Source of the DNA: Nitrincola sp. A-D6
GTDB taxonomy: Bacteria; Pseudomonadota; Gammaproteobacteria; Pseudomonadales; Balneatricaceae
DNA: 40,976 nucleotides
Assembly (NCBI RefSeq): GCF_000764495.1
Contig: NZ_JRLB01000117.1
Location: forward strand, 1-40,976
Direction: 5' to 3'
The notes below the pieces were generated by a model. That model was not told where the DNA came from and did no database searches. It was given only the letters and a program-made list of their open reading frames with translations. Position numbers and translations under genes: made by a program. How positions within the stretch are numbered: position 1 is the first letter of the stretch; each line of letters begins with the position of its first letter. Positions 9,508 through 17,152 of this stretch are shown piece after piece.

Positions 9508-11607
9508 CTAGTGATATTTTAAACGAAACTGCACAAAAAAACGACGCTCAAAGTCGTGATAGTCGTAGAACTCCTGATAAGTAGGGCCAAAGGCGTTCTG
9601 AATGCTCAGTGACAGTTCCGCTTGTGTTTGTGAGTTTAGCGCCCAGTGTTTTGCAGCACGCAGATCGGTGCGGTTGTAGGCCTCCCGAGTATCACCCTCA
9701 AGCCAATGCATCTGATCGACAAAGTAGTGACCGGCACTCAGGTTAATGTCCGGACGTGGTTGCCAATTTAGAAGCAGAGAGGCGCTGTGGCGGGGTGCGA
9801 GTTCACTGCGGTTGAACTCTCGGGTAGACGTTATTGCAAAGCTTTTGGCTGTATTATTGACGTAGGCATAGTTTAACAGAAACCAGAAAGCATCAGAGGG
9901 TTGAAGTTTTAACTGAAATTCAGCGCCCTGGTTTTGCCATTCTGCAAGATTTTCACTCACACGGATTGTCCGGCCACTCATTTCATGTTCATCATAAAAT
10001 GGATGTCTATAGGTAGCTATTCCATTAGTGATACGCTCATTAAAAACGCGCAGGTCGAAATAACCGGGTAGTGATCTGAACTTATATAGTAATCCAGCTT
10101 CATGACTCAGCATGCGCTCAGGTTTTAGGTCTGGATTTGGCCTGCTAATAGCATCAAATATTTGACTTTTATCGGGTGTGAGATAAATGGTTGATTGACT
10201 GTAGCGTTCATGTAAAGAAGGTAAGCGTTCGCTGCTGCTTACACCATAGCGTAAGGTTAGGTCTTGAGTAATATGTAGACTTAGACCTGCTCGGCCAGAC
10301 GTCGCGCCTGGGCCTGACTCTTCTTTTTCATGCATAGCGCCTAAATTGATTGTATAGGCTTGATTTGGAATAATAACACTATTAGCAAAAAGCCTGAAGC
10401 GTGTCGAATGTACGTCACCTTGATCAAAGAGAGTGTCTCCTTTACCCGTATCCCGTCGGTAGCCAAGCCCTGCTGATGTCGATATTTGGCTTTGTTGGTG
10501 TGTGATTGAAAACTGAAAATCTTCTTGGCGTGTCGCACCATTCTCACTCAAAAGTTTTAGGCTAGGATTGCTATTAAGAATTTCCTGAAAACCTGCCTCT
10601 TCTAAAGCATATTTGGCGGGGTTTGCTAGCCAATCTTTATAAATATTATATTTGAATTGATTTTTAAAAATATCATCAATTGTTGGAGAGTCTTCAGATA
10701 AACTTAATTGATTTCTATATCCTGTTAATTCAAAGGTTAGGTTTGGGTTAATAGTATGTTCCCAGAAGATATGTTGGAAGTCTGATCGATATGCGCGCTC
10801 CGGTGTGACTACACTCCTGTATGTTTCACCTTTTAAAGAGCCAATTGTAGTATGACCACGATCTACACCCACTCTGATATCAATCTGATCTCTTAAGGTT
10901 GGGGCAAAACTGCCACTGAAGCTCAAATAGTCTCGTTTGGCTCCATCATTAAATCGTTTACTGCCAGTATTTTTTTCATGCCCTGCTGAGAGCCGATAAT
11001 GCCCCATAGAGGTATTGTCACTAAAACGTAGATTGCTATTAGCTGTATCCAGTGAACCCAGTGTTATAGATGCAGAAGCCCTGGCTTCAGTCGCGGGATG
11101 CCGGGTAATGATATTAATGGCACCCATAAACGCATTGGAGCCTTGTGTGGCTGTGTTAGATCCTCGAATGACTTCTATACGCTCTATATCATCTAAGTGA
11201 AGTGCTAGAGAGGTCCAGTCAGGAGATGATATGAGCGGCATATAAACCGAACGCCCATCAATCATCACCTCAAGGCGGCGAGGGAAGTCATCACTGTGTC
11301 CGTGGTAGGTGGCGGCGTATTTGTTGCTGTTGACATGTGCTACCTGAAATCCCGGTACCAGGCGTAGCAGATCCGGAACCGTCTGGGCGCCGGATGCTGT
11401 GATGGTGGCGCGGTCTATGACCGTCATGGATACGGGTGCATCACTTTGATGTTGAGACATACGTGTGGCTGAAGTGACCATGGGTATATCGATCAAAAAC
11501 GCTGTTTCATCCAGGTGCGATATGTCGGCTGTTAAAGCTGCGGCGTGAAGTACACCCGCTAACCCGGTCAGAAGTGCCGCTATACTGTTAATTTTTTGAT
11601 GCTGCAT
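9508..11607 (-). CDS. TonB-dependent outer-membrane receptor, first copy
   Basis: 699 residues, intact. Signal peptide (about 1-25), plug domain (IPMVTSATRMSQ, SGAQTVPDLLRLVPGFQV, IEVIRGSNTATQGSNAFMGA) and beta-barrel with a terminal FFVQFRLKYH strand. It imports or senses an outer-membrane ligand using energy from TonB-ExbBD, which are not in this window. Plug and barrel are strongly similar to the downstream copy, so a tandem duplication is likely; the barrel differs most in the first extracellular loops (for example the insertion around KNQFKYNIYKDWLAN), where ligands usually contact. It lies first in the receptor-receptor-binding protein-kinase series. No Fur box was recognised. Confidence 0.92.
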   Translation of the reverse strand: MQHQKINSIAALLTGLAGVLHAAALTADISHLDETAFLIDIPMVTSATRMSQHQSDAPVSMTVIDRATITASGAQTVPDLLRLVPGFQVAHVNSNKYAATYHGHSDDFPRRLEVMIDGRSVYMPLISSPDWTSLALHLDDIERIEVIRGSNTATQGSNAFMGAINIITRHPATEARASASITLGSLDTANSNLRFSDNTSMGHYRLSAGHEKNTGSKRFNDGAKRDYLSFSGSFAPTLRDQIDIRVGVDRGHTTIGSLKGETYRSVVTPERAYRSDFQHIFWEHTINPNLTFELTGYRNQLSLSEDSPTIDDIFKNQFKYNIYKDWLANPAKYALEEAGFQEILNSNPSLKLLSENGATRQEDFQFSITHQQSQISTSAGLGYRRDTGKGDTLFDQGDVHSTRFRLFANSVIIPNQAYTINLGAMHEKEESGPGATSGRAGLSLHITQDLTLRYGVSSSERLPSLHERYSQSTIYLTPDKSQIFDAISRPNPDLKPERMLSHEAGLLYKFRSLPGYFDLRVFNERITNGIATYRHPFYDEHEMSGRTIRVSENLAEWQNQGAEFQLKLQPSDAFWFLLNYAYVNNTAKSFAITSTREFNRSELAPRHSASLLLNWQPRPDINLSAGHYFVDQMHWLEGDTREAYNRTDLRAAKHWALNSQTQAELSLSIQNAFGPTYQEFYDYHDFERRFFVQFRLKYH

Positions 11608-11655
11608 TAACTGGGTTCGCCCATAACCGAGGGGTTGCAGTATTTATTCGTACTT

Positions 11656-11670
11656 TGGCATATTATGCCA
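11656..11670. promoter_or_regulatory. 15-bp inverted repeat upstream of the TonB receptor operon
   Basis: TGGCATATTATGCCA is a perfect palindrome with a one-base centre. It lies 49 bp upstream of the receptor ATG, between it and the dacB stop. No T run follows on either strand, so it is more likely an operator than a terminator. It does not fit the sigma-54 pattern (GG-N10-GC fails). The binding protein is unknown. Confidence 0.4.
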
Positions 11671-11675
11671 GTTCC

Positions 11676-13118
11676 TTAATCACACTGCCCGGTTTTGTAT
11701 ACCCAGTCGAGTAAATTCTGCTGCATGCGTGTGCCGTGACCCTGGTGTGCTTCAGGATGATTGATCAGCAGAACCACCATAACATCTTGATTACATTGGT
11801 TGCGGACATACCCGGCAATAGCTGACACCTGATTGAGCAGGCCGGTTTTTAGGTGCATCTGCCAGATTTTGCCTCGTTACGGTATTGGCGGCGGGTAGTC
11901 CCATCTATGCCTGAAATAGATAGTGATGAGAGAAATTCGGGGCGTCTGGGGCTGTTCCAGCCGACTTGAAGAATCTGCCCAAGCTGTGTTGGTGTAATAC
12001 GTGCGTGGCGGCTAAGGCCTGAGCCATTGTCGATAAACATACCGTTAGTCTCTACACCGGCGGATGACAGCACCTCGATCAGCGCGACGCGTGCTTTCTC
12101 TATTGTGGCCGGTTCTCCCATCTTGTGAGCGCCAAGCGTTAACGCCATATGCCGAGTCATGACATTGTGACTCCATTTATTAGAAACACGAATCAAATCG
12201 GCAAGCGGTCTGGAGATGTGGGTCATCAACCTTTGTTCATACGCCAGTGGTGCACCATAGTGGCTTAGCACCTGCCCTGTGAGTTCACCGCCCCATTGTG
12301 CCCAGTGCAGCCGGAAAAGCTCTGCAGCATTAAAGTCAGGTGCTACGGCGGTGCGTAACAGTTCGTAGTTACCGCAGCTCACCGGATAACTGCCACTGAA
12401 TGTAACCCGGTTTTCGCCAACATCATAACGCACACCTCGTTGCCATGCGTCGCAGCTACCATTATTTGCAGGTGTGAGGTTATTCTCAATGTGCAGACCG
12501 GGGAGCGGTGGCTCAGCTTCTATACGAAGAGTGTTTCCATCTGGCAATATGTGAAAACGAATAGCGTTAGAGTTGACATGCAGCGCATAGGGAAGCTGGT
12601 TGTAAGCCCGGTAGGGCTGGCCATCAAATTCACCGGTATCACCCGGTGGCAGCATATAGTAACTGGCATCCAGAATGACGTTACCTTCAATACGTTTTAG
12701 GCCGGTCATGCGCTGCAGATCTCTTAACATGCGCCAGTGTTCTTCACTGACAGCCCCCGGATCACCTGTGCCCCGGATAATCAGGTCACCGCGTAGCACG
12801 CCATTTTCAATGGCTGCAGTCGCGCGTATATCTGTTCGCCAGGTGTAGGCAGGCCCAAGCTCAAGCAAGGCAGCCAAGGAAGTAGCCAGTTTGATAGTTG
12901 ATGCCGGGTTAAATAGTCGATCCGTATTGTGGGCAACTAACGGGGTGTTACTGTCGGTTTGCTGTACCCAAATACCCATTGAATCAGCAGGTAAGCGCTG
13001 AGAGTCAATGACTTGATTCAGGCTGGTCGGTAGTTGTGCTACTGCTGGCAGTGCTCAGTAATGCTAACGACAGCGTACAGGCCAGCAGGATTAAGGTTGA
13101 AGATTGTAACACCCGCAT
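11676..13118 (-). CDS. dacB: D-alanyl-D-alanine carboxypeptidase/endopeptidase PBP4 (two frame shifts)
   Basis: Periplasmic serine peptidase of the PBP4 (S13) family acting on peptidoglycan cross-links. The catalytic SxxK is in NPASTIKLATS, the SxN is SHN in VSNKWSHNVMTRH, and the KTG is in MHLKTGLLNQ. The frame as given lacks both ends. Near 11868 one missing base (TCTGG before CAG) separates the KTG segment. Near 13052 a one-base surplus separates the signal peptide; corrected, it reads LALLSLPAVAQLPTSLNQ, a good signal-peptidase site after AVA. The repaired length of about 480 residues matches E. coli PBP4. The ATG at 13118 has GGAG seven bases upstream. It is divergent from the lipid-transporter operon. 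Confidence 0.87.
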
Positions 13119-13192
13119 TTTTACGCTCCAGAGAAAAATCATGTGTGCATTATGGCAAAGCAGCTCGTATACACAAGGTATTATTAGAAGCG

Positions 13193-13222
13193 CTGACTGA
13201 AATTCACATGTTCTGTTACTAT
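13193..13222 (+). promoter_or_regulatory. Possible sigma-70 promoter for the Mla-like operon
   Basis: CTGACT at 13193 and TACTAT at 13217 are 18 bases apart and lie just upstream of the permease ribosome site (GAGGAG at 13232). The -35 match is only moderate. Confidence 0.3.
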
Positions 13223-13247
13223 GCAGTCAGTTGAGGAGTCTCCGTGC

Positions 13248-14334
13248 ATGAGTAAACAATCTGAAATACCAAAGATAATCCGTTCGGGCGACTCTGTTCG
13301 GATAGTCGGCAGCTGGACGACGCTGTTTTTGAAGCAGCAGCAGCTGTTGCTTCAACTTGGGCATCAGTTACCACTGACTGAAGTGGATATCCTTGCGCTT
13401 GATACCAATGGTGCGGTGTTGCTTCTGGAGCTGCTAGGCCCGGATTCTGAAGCTTGGCCTCCCGGTTTGACACAGGAGCAAATCCGATTACTGACGCTGA
13501 TAAAAGGGCGCCTGGCCGATGTCCCAGGCAGTGATAAACGCCTGAATCCATTGGCCAGCTTGGGGCAACAGACGTTGCACCTTGTTGTGCATGCACGGCA
13601 GTTGTTAGATTTCGCCGGTCAGTTGAGTGTGTTGCTGTTTAGTCTGATCAAGCACCCACGTCAGTTAAAAACTAAAATGTTGCTGGATGTTGTGCAGCGT
13701 GATGGACTAAATGCTGTGCCGATTATTGCCTTGCTGGCCTTGCTTGTTGGGGGCGTGATTGCTTTCCAGGGTGGGCTGCAGTTAGCTACCTACGGCGCTA
13801 ATATTTTTGTAGTTGAGCTGATCTCGCTGATCATGCTGCGTGAGCTGGCACCCTTGATCTGTGCCATTATTGTTGCAGGGCGTTCTGGATCAGCCTACGC
13901 CGCACAACTGGCGACGATGCAGATGAACCAGGAAGTAGTGGCTTTGAAAAGTCTTGGCCAAGACCCCTTTGCCTGGTTGGTTTTGCCTAAGTTGCTGGGG
14001 TTGATTCTGGTGATGCCCCTGTTGACTATTTTGTCGATGCTTGCTGGTGTGGGGGTGGGATGTTAGTTGCCTCTTTGCAGCTGGATTTAAGTGCTATCGA
14101 GTTTATTCAGCGTTTTGGCTCTACCGTTGACCCAATCCATTTTTGGGTGGGCTTGATCAAGGCGCCTGTGTTTGCTTTGTTGATTGTCCATGTGGGCTGT
14201 ATGCAGGGTTTCTTGCTAAGGGTGGTGCTGAGGCTGTTGGACATCGTACCACTCGCAGTGTTGTACAGAGTATTTTCCTGGTCATTATTGTCGATGCGCT
14301 GTTTTCTATATTGTTTGCGCAATTAGGTTGGTAA
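13248..14334 (+). CDS. MlaE-family ABC transporter permease with N-terminal STAS domain (two frame shifts)
   Basis: About 362 residues after repair. Residues 1-100 form a STAS-like domain (DSVRIVGSWTT, then TEVDILALDTNGAVLLLELL). The rest is a MlaE-type permease with five or six membrane helices and the loop ELAPLICAIIVAGRSGSAYAAQ. The reading breaks near 14053 (one G short in GTGGGGGTGGG; repaired GGGMLVASLQ) and near 14206 (one T short; repaired CMQGFLAKGGAEAVGHRTTR). It should form the inner-membrane channel of a lipid transporter with the next three genes. Start 13248 is preferred over 13221 because GAGGAG lies nine bases before it. It ends TAATG, overlapping the ATPase start. Confidence 0.9.
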
Positions 14335-15121
14335 TGGATATGCTGGAACGTAATAAAATTGTTGAGTTGCAAGCTATATCTACCCGCTTTGCCGAGCATG
14401 TTGTACATGAACAGCTCGATATGACTATCTACGAAGGTGAGCGTGTGGCGCTGGTGGGGGGGAGTGGCACGGGTAAGTCGGTATTGCTGAGTGAGATTGC
14501 CTTGCTGCGGGAGCCTGATGCAGGTGAAATCATGCTGTTTGGTCAGCCAGTCACTCAGCTCAGTGGTCAGGGCCTGGCTGATTTGCGTAAGCAGATCGGT
14601 ATGATGTTTCAGCAGGGAGCACTATTTTCCAGTCTGACGGTATTAGAAAATATAATGTTACCACTGCGTGAGTATCAGCGCTTATCACAAACCTTATTGG
14701 AAGAGCTGGCAATGCTGAAGCTGCGATTGACCGGGCTGCCTGAGCAGGCAGCCCATCTCTATCCGCAGTCATTGAGCGGTGGTATGCTCAAGCGCGCGGC
14801 TGTTGCACGTGCATTGGCATTGGACCCTGCCTTACTGCTGCTGGATGAGCCACCGCTGGGTTAGATCCGGCCGGTGCATCAGCCTTTGATGATATGCTGC
14901 TTGAGCTCCATGCCTCGTTGAATCTGACACTTATTCTGGTTACACATGATCTTGATTCAATCTGGCGGGTTACCGATCAAGTGGCTTTTTTAGGTGATAA
15001 AAAAGTGTTGGCCAAACAGCCCATAGAAAAGCTTGTAAAGGATGATCATCCCGTAATTAAAGCCTATTTTGCTAATAACCGTGCAAAGCGTGCTGCTATC
15101 AGACTGGAGTCTACAACATGA
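14334..15121 (+). CDS. MlaF-like ABC transporter ATPase (frame shifted near 14862)
   Basis: About 262 residues. Walker A GGSGTGKS (about 42-49), Q-loop MMFQQGALF, signature LSGGMLKRAAVARAL, Walker B LLLLDEP and switch His in LVTHDLDS. The frame stops at DEPPLG; one added T at 14861 gives GLDPAGASAFDDML, the expected D-loop, and continues to 15121. The start is the ATG overlapping the permease stop. Its stop overlaps the MCE gene start (ATGA). The signature reads LSGGM rather than LSGGQ, as is common in MlaF relatives. It powers the permease to move phospholipid or another hydrophobic substrate; direction is not readable. Confidence 0.92.
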
Positions 15122-16017
15122 ATCCTCGGATAAACTATACGCTGGTCGGGGCCTTTGTTGTGCTGTTGGTATTAGCGGGTGTCGCGATGCTGGCTTTAAT
15201 GACAAAAGATGACCGACAGGTACAACGGCAAACGTATATCACCTATTTTTCCGAGTCGGTTGCAGGGCTTAATGAACGTGCCACCGTGCGCTTTTTGGGG
15301 GTTCCTGTCGGTGTGGTAGAGCATATTGCACTGGATCGAGAGCAAGAGGGGCGTGTGCGTCTTGAACTGCGTATCGATCCAGATGTTCCTATTCGTGAAG
15401 GTTCGATAGCATCACTGCAGAATCAGGGCATAACCGGACTGCTGTATGTGGAAATACGCAGTGGCGATGTGAATTCACCCTTATTGGAAACCTCGAATAA
15501 AGACCCTGCTGTGATTCAAAGTCAGGCCTCCAGATTGCTACAAATCACCGAGGCACTGAATGAAACTTTGAATAAGTTTAATCAGTTGTCAGATAATCTG
15601 ACTCAACTGACCCATCATTTGAGTCAGTTGAGCGATGAACAAATGCGCGCACAACTCAGTGGAGTGATGACGGCCGTGGCCAGTTTGTCGCAAACGGCTG
15701 AACAACAGTTGCAGCAACTGGATCCAGTGGCCTGGGACACGTTGGCTAAATCCATGACTCGATTATCAGAGTCATTGGTGCAGCAGAGTGAATCCTTCCC
15801 GGATGAGTTGGAGGCTTTTCGTGAACTCCTGGCTGAAACTTTCGGCGAGACCAATCGACAATTGGGTGCCATGTCACGCGACAGTCAGGTGTTAGCTCGT
15901 GAGTTGGCACCAGTCCTAAAGGAAACCCGGGCATTAACAGAAACACTGATGCGTGATGGCGATATATTGATTAGAGGTCCCGGGCAAATACCCGCAGGAC
16001 CCGGAGAGCAAAAATGA
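15118..16017 (+). CDS. MCE-domain (MlaD-like) substrate-binding protein
   Basis: 299 residues. An N-terminal membrane anchor (about 9-29) is followed by one MCE domain (about 36-118; TVRFLGVPVGVVEHIAL, SIASLQNQGITGLLYVEI) and a long helical tail rich in Gln, Leu and Ser (about 145-290). This layout is like MlaD-type proteins that form hexameric rings in the periplasm, but with a longer tail that could form a tunnel towards the outer membrane. It overlaps both neighbours by four bases (ATGA), so it belongs to the transporter operon. Confidence 0.92.
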   Translation: MNPRINYTLVGAFVVLLVLAGVAMLALMTKDDRQVQRQTYITYFSESVAGLNERATVRFLGVPVGVVEHIALDREQEGRVRLELRIDPDVPIREGSIASLQNQGITGLLYVEIRSGDVNSPLLETSNKDPAVIQSQASRLLQITEALNETLNKFNQLSDNLTQLTHHLSQLSDEQMRAQLSGVMTAVASLSQTAEQQLQQLDPVAWDTLAKSMTRLSESLVQQSESFPDELEAFRELLAETFGETNRQLGAMSRDSQVLARELAPVLKETRALTETLMRDGDILIRGPGQIPAGPGEQK

Positions 16018-16619
16018 AAATACTTACATGGCCGATGTTACTCCTGCTGGTGTTACTAACTGGCTGCTCTATTCTCCCTGAAAAAGGGCCGGCACCTGTA
16101 CAGTTGCAATTGATGCCAGTAAATACAGGCGAACGTACGGCTGAAACCATCTGGTCAGCACAACGAGGTAGCCTGATTCTGGAGATGCCCAAGGCCACTA
16201 CAGCTTTAAGTAGCCGGGCACTGTGGTATCAGACCGGCCAGCATCAACTGACGCCTTTTCGTGACCATATCTGGACGGAACCGCTACCAGAACAGATTGA
16301 GAGGATTGCGGCTGATTATCTCAGTGGTCAGTTGGAGGGCGTGAATGTTCTTACTGATCAGCCGGGTGTTGAGGGCAATTATCGTTTACGCATTAACCTG
16401 CATCAGTGGCACCTGGATCAAACCTCCCAGCGCTTGCTGGTTGTTATTCATGCCGATCTTATTCGGGCCAATGGCCAGCCAGTGGTCAGTTGGCAGTGGC
16501 AGCAATCCGAAGCCTTGCCAGAGGTCAGTGCCCAGGGCCTGGCTGCTGCTGGACAGGTTTGGTTGGGAAAATGGTTAGTTGAGCTGGGTGATCGCGTGGA
16601 GCCGTATCTTGAACTATAG
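16014..16619 (+). CDS. ABC-transport auxiliary lipoprotein (PqiC-like)
   Basis: 201 residues. The signal peptide ends in the lipobox LLTGC with the lipidated Cys at residue 18. The mature part resembles the ABC_trans_aux family (PF03886): ALWYQTGQHQLTPFRDHIWTEPLPEQI, then a beta strand and helix arrangement ending WLGKWLVELGDRVEPYLEL. PqiC-type lipoproteins sit at the outer membrane and dock MCE proteins. Start overlaps the MCE stop (ATGA). With the three preceding genes this is a complete four-part lipid transport system, in which the lipoprotein replaces the MlaA/MlaC parts of the classical Mla operon. Confidence 0.88.
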   Translation: MKILTWPMLLLLVLLTGCSILPEKGPAPVQLQLMPVNTGERTAETIWSAQRGSLILEMPKATTALSSRALWYQTGQHQLTPFRDHIWTEPLPEQIERIAADYLSGQLEGVNVLTDQPGVEGNYRLRINLHQWHLDQTSQRLLVVIHADLIRANGQPVVSWQWQQSEALPEVSAQGLAAAGQVWLGKWLVELGDRVEPYLEL

Positions 16620-16658
16620 TTTATTGATATTTAATTGTTATTTTATTGGAGCTAGCTG

Positions 16659-17087
16659 ATGTCACAGCCTTTACCCCCTATGCGTCAACTGACTGAGTCA
16701 TTAAGTACAGCAGGGCAGTTGACTGCCGATGATGTTCGGGCGCTGGCTGATGCCGGGGTGAAAACATTAATATGTAATCGTCCTGATCAGGAAGAGCCTG
16801 GGCAACCACGTACGGCTGAATTACAGACATTGGCTGAAAGTCTGGGTATGCAGTGGATTGATCAGCCAGTAATTTCTGGTCAGGTAAGGGATGAGCAGGG
16901 TGATGAGTTTGGTCGTATACTCGATCAATCTGCTGAGCCTGTGGTGGCTTTTTGTCGCTCTGGAGCCCGCTGTGGCATGCTCTGGGCGCTAAGTCAGCGG
17001 CACAGGGTAAGCGGTGATAAGTTGGTGTTGGCGTTGCAGCAGGCAGGCTATGACATGCCAGATTTTTTTAAGCGTTTAACCGATTGA
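16659..17087 (+). CDS. DUF442/TIGR01244-type phosphatase- or rhodanese-like protein
   Basis: 142 residues, a complete single domain. It has the protein-tyrosine-phosphatase-like fold signature of the DUF442 family: STAGQLTADDVRALADAGVK, ICNRPDQEEP and the active loop VAFCRSGARCGMLWAL, with Cys followed by Arg five positions later. Members include the N-terminal domain of Blh-type proteins linked to sulfide handling. A second Cys in the loop is notable. It starts 39 bp after the lipoprotein gene and may be co-transcribed, but no function tie to the transporter is known to me. Confidence 0.85.
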   Translation: MSQPLPPMRQLTESLSTAGQLTADDVRALADAGVKTLICNRPDQEEPGQPRTAELQTLAESLGMQWIDQPVISGQVRDEQGDEFGRILDQSAEPVVAFCRSGARCGMLWALSQRHRVSGDKLVLALQQAGYDMPDFFKRLTD

Positions 17088-17152
17088 AGGTCAGGAGCTA
17101 GTGGGTATGCATCCTCTTCCATGCACCTGATGAGCACTGATACGAAGGTTAC

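Noticed and set aside
11656-11670. Sigma-54 promoter for the TonB receptor operon
   Set aside because: TGGCAT is present, but GC is not at the required 10-base spacing.
17100-17132. Imperfect inverted repeat (TATGCAT and ATGCACC) before the SLOG-like gene
   Set aside because: The stem needs a bulge and is short; neither a terminator nor a known operator.
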